Shown here one piece after another: positions 6,141 through 8,399 of a stretch of 8,399 nucleotides of DNA. The position numbers were made by a program, and so were the translations under genes. The notes under the pieces are model-generated. The model saw only the letters and a list, made by a program, of their open reading frames with translations. It had not been told where the DNA came from and did no database searches. The stretch covers positions 1 through 8,399 of the forward strand of contig JALVPX010000262.1 in NCBI GenBank assembly GCA_027031565.1, in the 5' to 3' direction. This stretch comes from Deltaproteobacteria bacterium (lineage in GTDB: Bacteria; Desulfobacterota; Dissulfuribacteria; Dissulfuribacterales; JALVPX01). Each line of letters starts with the position of its first letter. The stretch's first letter is position 1.

Positions 6141-7445
6141 CTATATGCCGAGACGTTTCATTTTATTAAGGAGGGTCTTGTAACTAACCTTGAGTGCCCT
6201 GGCTGCTGCTGCCTTGTTGCCTCCTGATGCTGCCAGGGCTTCAAGGATCATTTCCTTTTCCCGGCGTTCAGCCTCTGCCCTGCTCTCCGACCAAAAATCT
6301 GATTCATTTGCCTTTTCCTGACCCTGCGAAATGGTATGAACCATCAAGAACTTGATATCTTCGGAAGAAATCTTGCCCATTCCCAGCACAGCAGCCCTGT
6401 CTAGGATGTTGAACAATTCCCTGACATTTCCAGGAAAATCGTAGGCCTTTAACAATCTTATGGCGGAAGCATCTATCTCAACTGGATGCCCCAAAACCTT
6501 TTTCAAAACCATAAGGTGATGGGCAACAAGACACTCCACATCTTCCAGCCTGTTCCGCAGGGGCGGGATTTGTAGAGGAAAAGTGGCCAGCCTGAAATAG
6601 AGATCCTCTCTGAAGCTCCCGTCTTCCACCATGGACTTGAGATCCCTGTTTGTTGCCGCAATAATCCGGGCGCTGCTCCTTTCCTCTTTGCAGCTTCCCA
6701 AGGGAGTAAAGGCACCGGAATCGAGAAATCGGAGCAGCTTGGGCTGAAGCGACTGGGGCAGATCGCCTATTTCATCCAGAAACAGGGTGCCCTTGTCCGC
6801 AGCCGCCACCAGACCCCGGCGGGACTCACTTGCTCCGGTAAAACTTCCCTTCAAATGGCCGAATAACATTGAATCTGCCAATTCTGACGGAATGCTGGCA
6901 CAGTTCAGTGCTACAAAACCTTCTTTACCGCTTTTTTTGTGAATATACCTTGCCAGCACATCCTTACCCGAACCAGTTTCCCCACTGATCAATACCGGAA
7001 ACGGGGTTTTTGCCACCTTGTTGGCCATATGCACGAGCTGCCCCATGGAATCAGAGGAATATACGAGTTCCTCGCTTGGCAGATTTGACACAATCAGTTT
7101 TTCAAACTTTGCTGGCAAAAGATTCAGATCCACTGGTTTTTCCAGGAAATCAGACGCACCCAGCCTGATGGATTCCACAGCCTTTTGCACAGTACCATAT
7201 GCTGTAACCACCAAAATGGCGCAATCCGGATTGAGGGCTTTTGAAGGCTTGATCAATGAAATGCCCTCTCCGTCAGGAAGCTGAAGATCCAACAAGATTC
7301 CTTGGGCCCACTTCAAATGTTTCCTCGCATCTGAGAGCGAGTGGGCAATCATTGTCTTAAACCGTTCTTCCAGGGCTTCTTGAAAGAGATTTGCCAGTTT
7401 CCTATTATCTTCGACTATAAGTATGCTGGGTTTTTCGATTTCCAT
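6141..7445 (-). CDS. Sigma-54-dependent NtrC-family response regulator
   Basis: Two-component transcription activator of 434 residues with the complete three-domain plan. The receiver (about 7-118) has the acidic pair E12-D13, phospho-acceptor D53 (LLDLQLPDG), T81 and K103. The AAA+ sigma-54 interaction domain (about 130-360) has Walker A G155-ETGSGK-161, the sigma-54 contact loop G200-SFTGA-205, Walker B L221-FLDE-225, sensor I AATNRDL (263-269), the FRxDLYFRL arginine-finger segment and sensor II GNVREL (339-344). The C-terminal Fis-type helix-turn-helix (about 396-434, GGNKAAAARALKVS then LLNKMKRLGI) binds DNA upstream of -24/-12 promoters. The contact loop reads GSFTGA rather than GAFTGA, a conservative change. 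An AAGG site five bases before the ATG supports the start. No sensor kinase is in the window. It is divergent from the Ppx/GppA gene, and the tat/cytochrome unit lies 80 bases downstream on the same strand; whether it controls either is unknown. Confidence 0.96.
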   Translation of the reverse strand: MEIEKPSILIVEDNRKLANLFQEALEERFKTMIAHSLSDARKHLKWAQGILLDLQLPDGEGISLIKPSKALNPDCAILVVTAYGTVQKAVESIRLGASDFLEKPVDLNLLPAKFEKLIVSNLPSEELVYSSDSMGQLVHMANKVAKTPFPVLISGETGSGKDVLARYIHKKSGKEGFVALNCASIPSELADSMLFGHLKGSFTGASESRRGLVAAADKGTLFLDEIGDLPQSLQPKLLRFLDSGAFTPLGSCKEERSSARIIAATNRDLKSMVEDGSFREDLYFRLATFPLQIPPLRNRLEDVECLVAHHLMVLKKVLGHPVEIDASAIRLLKAYDFPGNVRELFNILDRAAVLGMGKISSEDIKFLMVHTISQGQEKANESDFWSESRAEAERREKEMILEALAASGGNKAAAARALKVSYKTLLNKMKRLGI

Positions 7446-7447
7446 GG

Positions 7448-7490
7448 CAACCTTGCTTGAATAATGAAAAAATTTCCGCTCACAACCTTG
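7448..7490. repeat. Direct repeat CAACCTTG in the divergent intergenic region
   Basis: The eight-base sequence CAACCTTG occurs at 7448-7455 and 7483-7490, 35 bases apart start to start, within the 61 bases separating the regulator start from the Ppx/GppA start. The copy at 7448 overlaps the regulator's ribosome binding site. This could be an operator pair for a shared or autoregulatory protein, or chance. I see no convincing promoter hexamers for either divergent gene in this gap. Confidence 0.35.
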
Positions 7491-7506
7491 TTATCGAGCA
7501 TTCTTT

Positions 7507-8399
7507 ATGACCCGTTTAAAAAAAACGAAAACACACTGCATTGCAGCCATTGATATAGGTACCCAGACGTTCCGGCTGGCTGTGGCCGGGGTGGAGGGAA
7601 AGAGAGTTGTTCCAAAGGCATCTGAATTAATAAACGTAAGGCTCGGAGAGGGACTGACTGAAAAAAATCACACTATATCCCCTGTTGCATTGGCCAGGGC
7701 GGAAAAGGCATTCTACTCATTTTCACAAACGTTGAGCCGTTTTTCACCGTGCACCATAAGCGCAGTAGCAACTGCCGCAATGAGACAGTCCACCAATCCC
7801 GGGCAACTGCTGAAAATTGCGAGTAAATACGCAATCCCTGTCGAAATCATAGATTGGCAGAGGGAGGCCTATTACACATGGAAAGGAGTCTGCTGTTCCA
7901 TTGGCATGGTTGAAAAACCGTGCCTGGTCATTGACATAGGCGGCGGAAGCACAGAATTCATTTTAGCAAAACAGGAGGAAATCTTGTATTCTACCAGCCT
8001 TGATGTGGGCGCTGTGAACTTGACTAACAGAATCAAGCTGTCAGACCCACCTTCTTCCGAGCAAAAAAGGAAACTACTGTGCGGGGCATCGGACCTGATT
8101 TCGTCTGTCAAAGGGCAGCTACCAAAAAACCCGGCCTTGATCATCGGCGTTGGCGGGACGGCTACCACATTGGCAGCCATGGACTTGAAACTTGAAAATT
8201 ATGAGCCTTCAAAAATAAGGGGACATCGTTTAAACAAGCCATATCTCCAAAAATTGTGGAATGACATGTGCAGTGAAACAAGGGCCGCAAGGGCCAAGAG
8301 GCCAGGCCTTGAAAACCAAAGGGCTGATATTATTCTGGCAGGAACAGCACTGCTGCTTCAAACCTTGAAAGGTCTGCACAAAGACAAAATGCTAGTTTC
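7507..8399 (+). CDS. Ppx/GppA-family phosphatase, 3' end cut by window edge
   Basis: Member of the ASKHA-fold exopolyphosphatase/pppGpp phosphatase family, which hydrolyses terminal phosphates of polyphosphate or converts pppGpp to ppGpp in the cytoplasm. The reading frame runs 297 codons to the edge without a stop. Residues: phosphate-1 loop D16-I-G-T-Q-T-F-R-L24; VRLGEGL near 45-51; AVATAAMRQSTN near 87-98; E120 in DWQREAYY, at the place of the catalytic Glu; a canonical phosphate-2 loop D143-I-G-G-G-S-T-E-F; and the nucleotide loop G214-V-G-G-T-A-T-T-L. Near the edge, RPGLENQRADIILAG matches the family's conserved end of the core, so only a short stretch of a roughly 300-residue short-form protein is missing, unless a C-terminal HD domain follows. 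The ATG is the first in-frame start after a stop at 7465-7467, with only a weak GAG upstream. Two active-site loops depart from consensus, so substrate is uncertain. Confidence 0.9.
   Translation, partial: MTRLKKTKTHCIAAIDIGTQTFRLAVAGVEGKRVVPKASELINVRLGEGLTEKNHTISPVALARAEKAFYSFSQTLSRFSPCTISAVATAAMRQSTNPGQLLKIASKYAIPVEIIDWQREAYYTWKGVCCSIGMVEKPCLVIDIGGGSTEFILAKQEEILYSTSLDVGAVNLTNRIKLSDPPSSEQKRKLLCGASDLISSVKGQLPKNPALIIGVGGTATTLAAMDLKLENYEPSKIRGHRLNKPYLQKLWNDMCSETRAARAKRPGLENQRADIILAGTALLLQTLKGLHKDKMLV

Noticed and set aside
6135..6150. Sigma-54-like sequence CGGCAT-N5-TTGTC on the minus strand upstream of tatA
   Set aside because: The -12 element lacks the required GC dinucleotide and the -24 element deviates at both ends, while a much better sigma-70-type promoter lies directly downstream.
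7464..7553. A 29-codon open frame starting just before and overlapping the Ppx/GppA start
   Set aside because: No ribosome binding site, A/T-rich chance composition, and it lies mostly inside a well-supported gene in another frame.

Overview
The window reads as a chromosomal housekeeping and respiratory region of a Gram-negative, anaerobic or microaerophilic bacterium, most likely a deltaproteobacterium (Desulfobacterota or a relative). This rests on gene content: System II (ResB/CcsA-type) cytochrome c maturation genes placed with small TatA genes, an NtrC-type sigma-54 activator, a proofreading-competent DNA polymerase I, and moderate base composition. No marker gene settles the taxonomy, so this is inference.

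Layout. (1) 2-1978, plus strand: the 3' part of polA, cut by the left edge, with intact proofreading and polymerase domains. (2) 2060-2386, plus: a small protein of unknown function with a tight four-cysteine cluster, probably read with polA. (3) 2394-3269, minus: a sugar-1-phosphate nucleotidyltransferase converging on gene 2 with a 7-base gap. (4) 3372-6060, minus: a compact four-gene unit in the order tatA, resB/ccs1, ccsA/resC, second tatA. It is preceded by a good sigma-70-type promoter (6097-6125) that is overlapped by two inverted repeats. (5) 6141-7445, minus: an NtrC-family response regulator with receiver, AAA+ and Fis-type HTH domains. (6) 7507 to the right edge, plus: a nearly complete Ppx/GppA-family phosphatase, divergent from the regulator across 61 bases that contain an 8-bp direct repeat.

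How the genes fit together. ResB and CcsA form the membrane complex that moves haem across the inner membrane and attaches it to CXXCH apocytochromes. TatA builds the pore that exports folded cofactor-bearing redox proteins. The four-gene unit therefore looks like a periplasmic respiratory-protein assembly module. The regulator lies upstream on the same strand and could read through into the unit, but the unit also has its own promoter, so regulation by the neighbour is only a possibility. polA, the nucleotidyltransferase and the Ppx/GppA gene are functionally separate.

No RNA gene, insertion sequence, CRISPR array or phage feature was seen, and every gap between genes is about 100 bases or less. 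No wholly new system is evident. The items most worth following up are the unknown four-cysteine protein, the altered catalytic-site motifs of the Ppx/GppA protein, the paired tatA arrangement with its promoter architecture, and the Asp at the polymerase steric-gate position.
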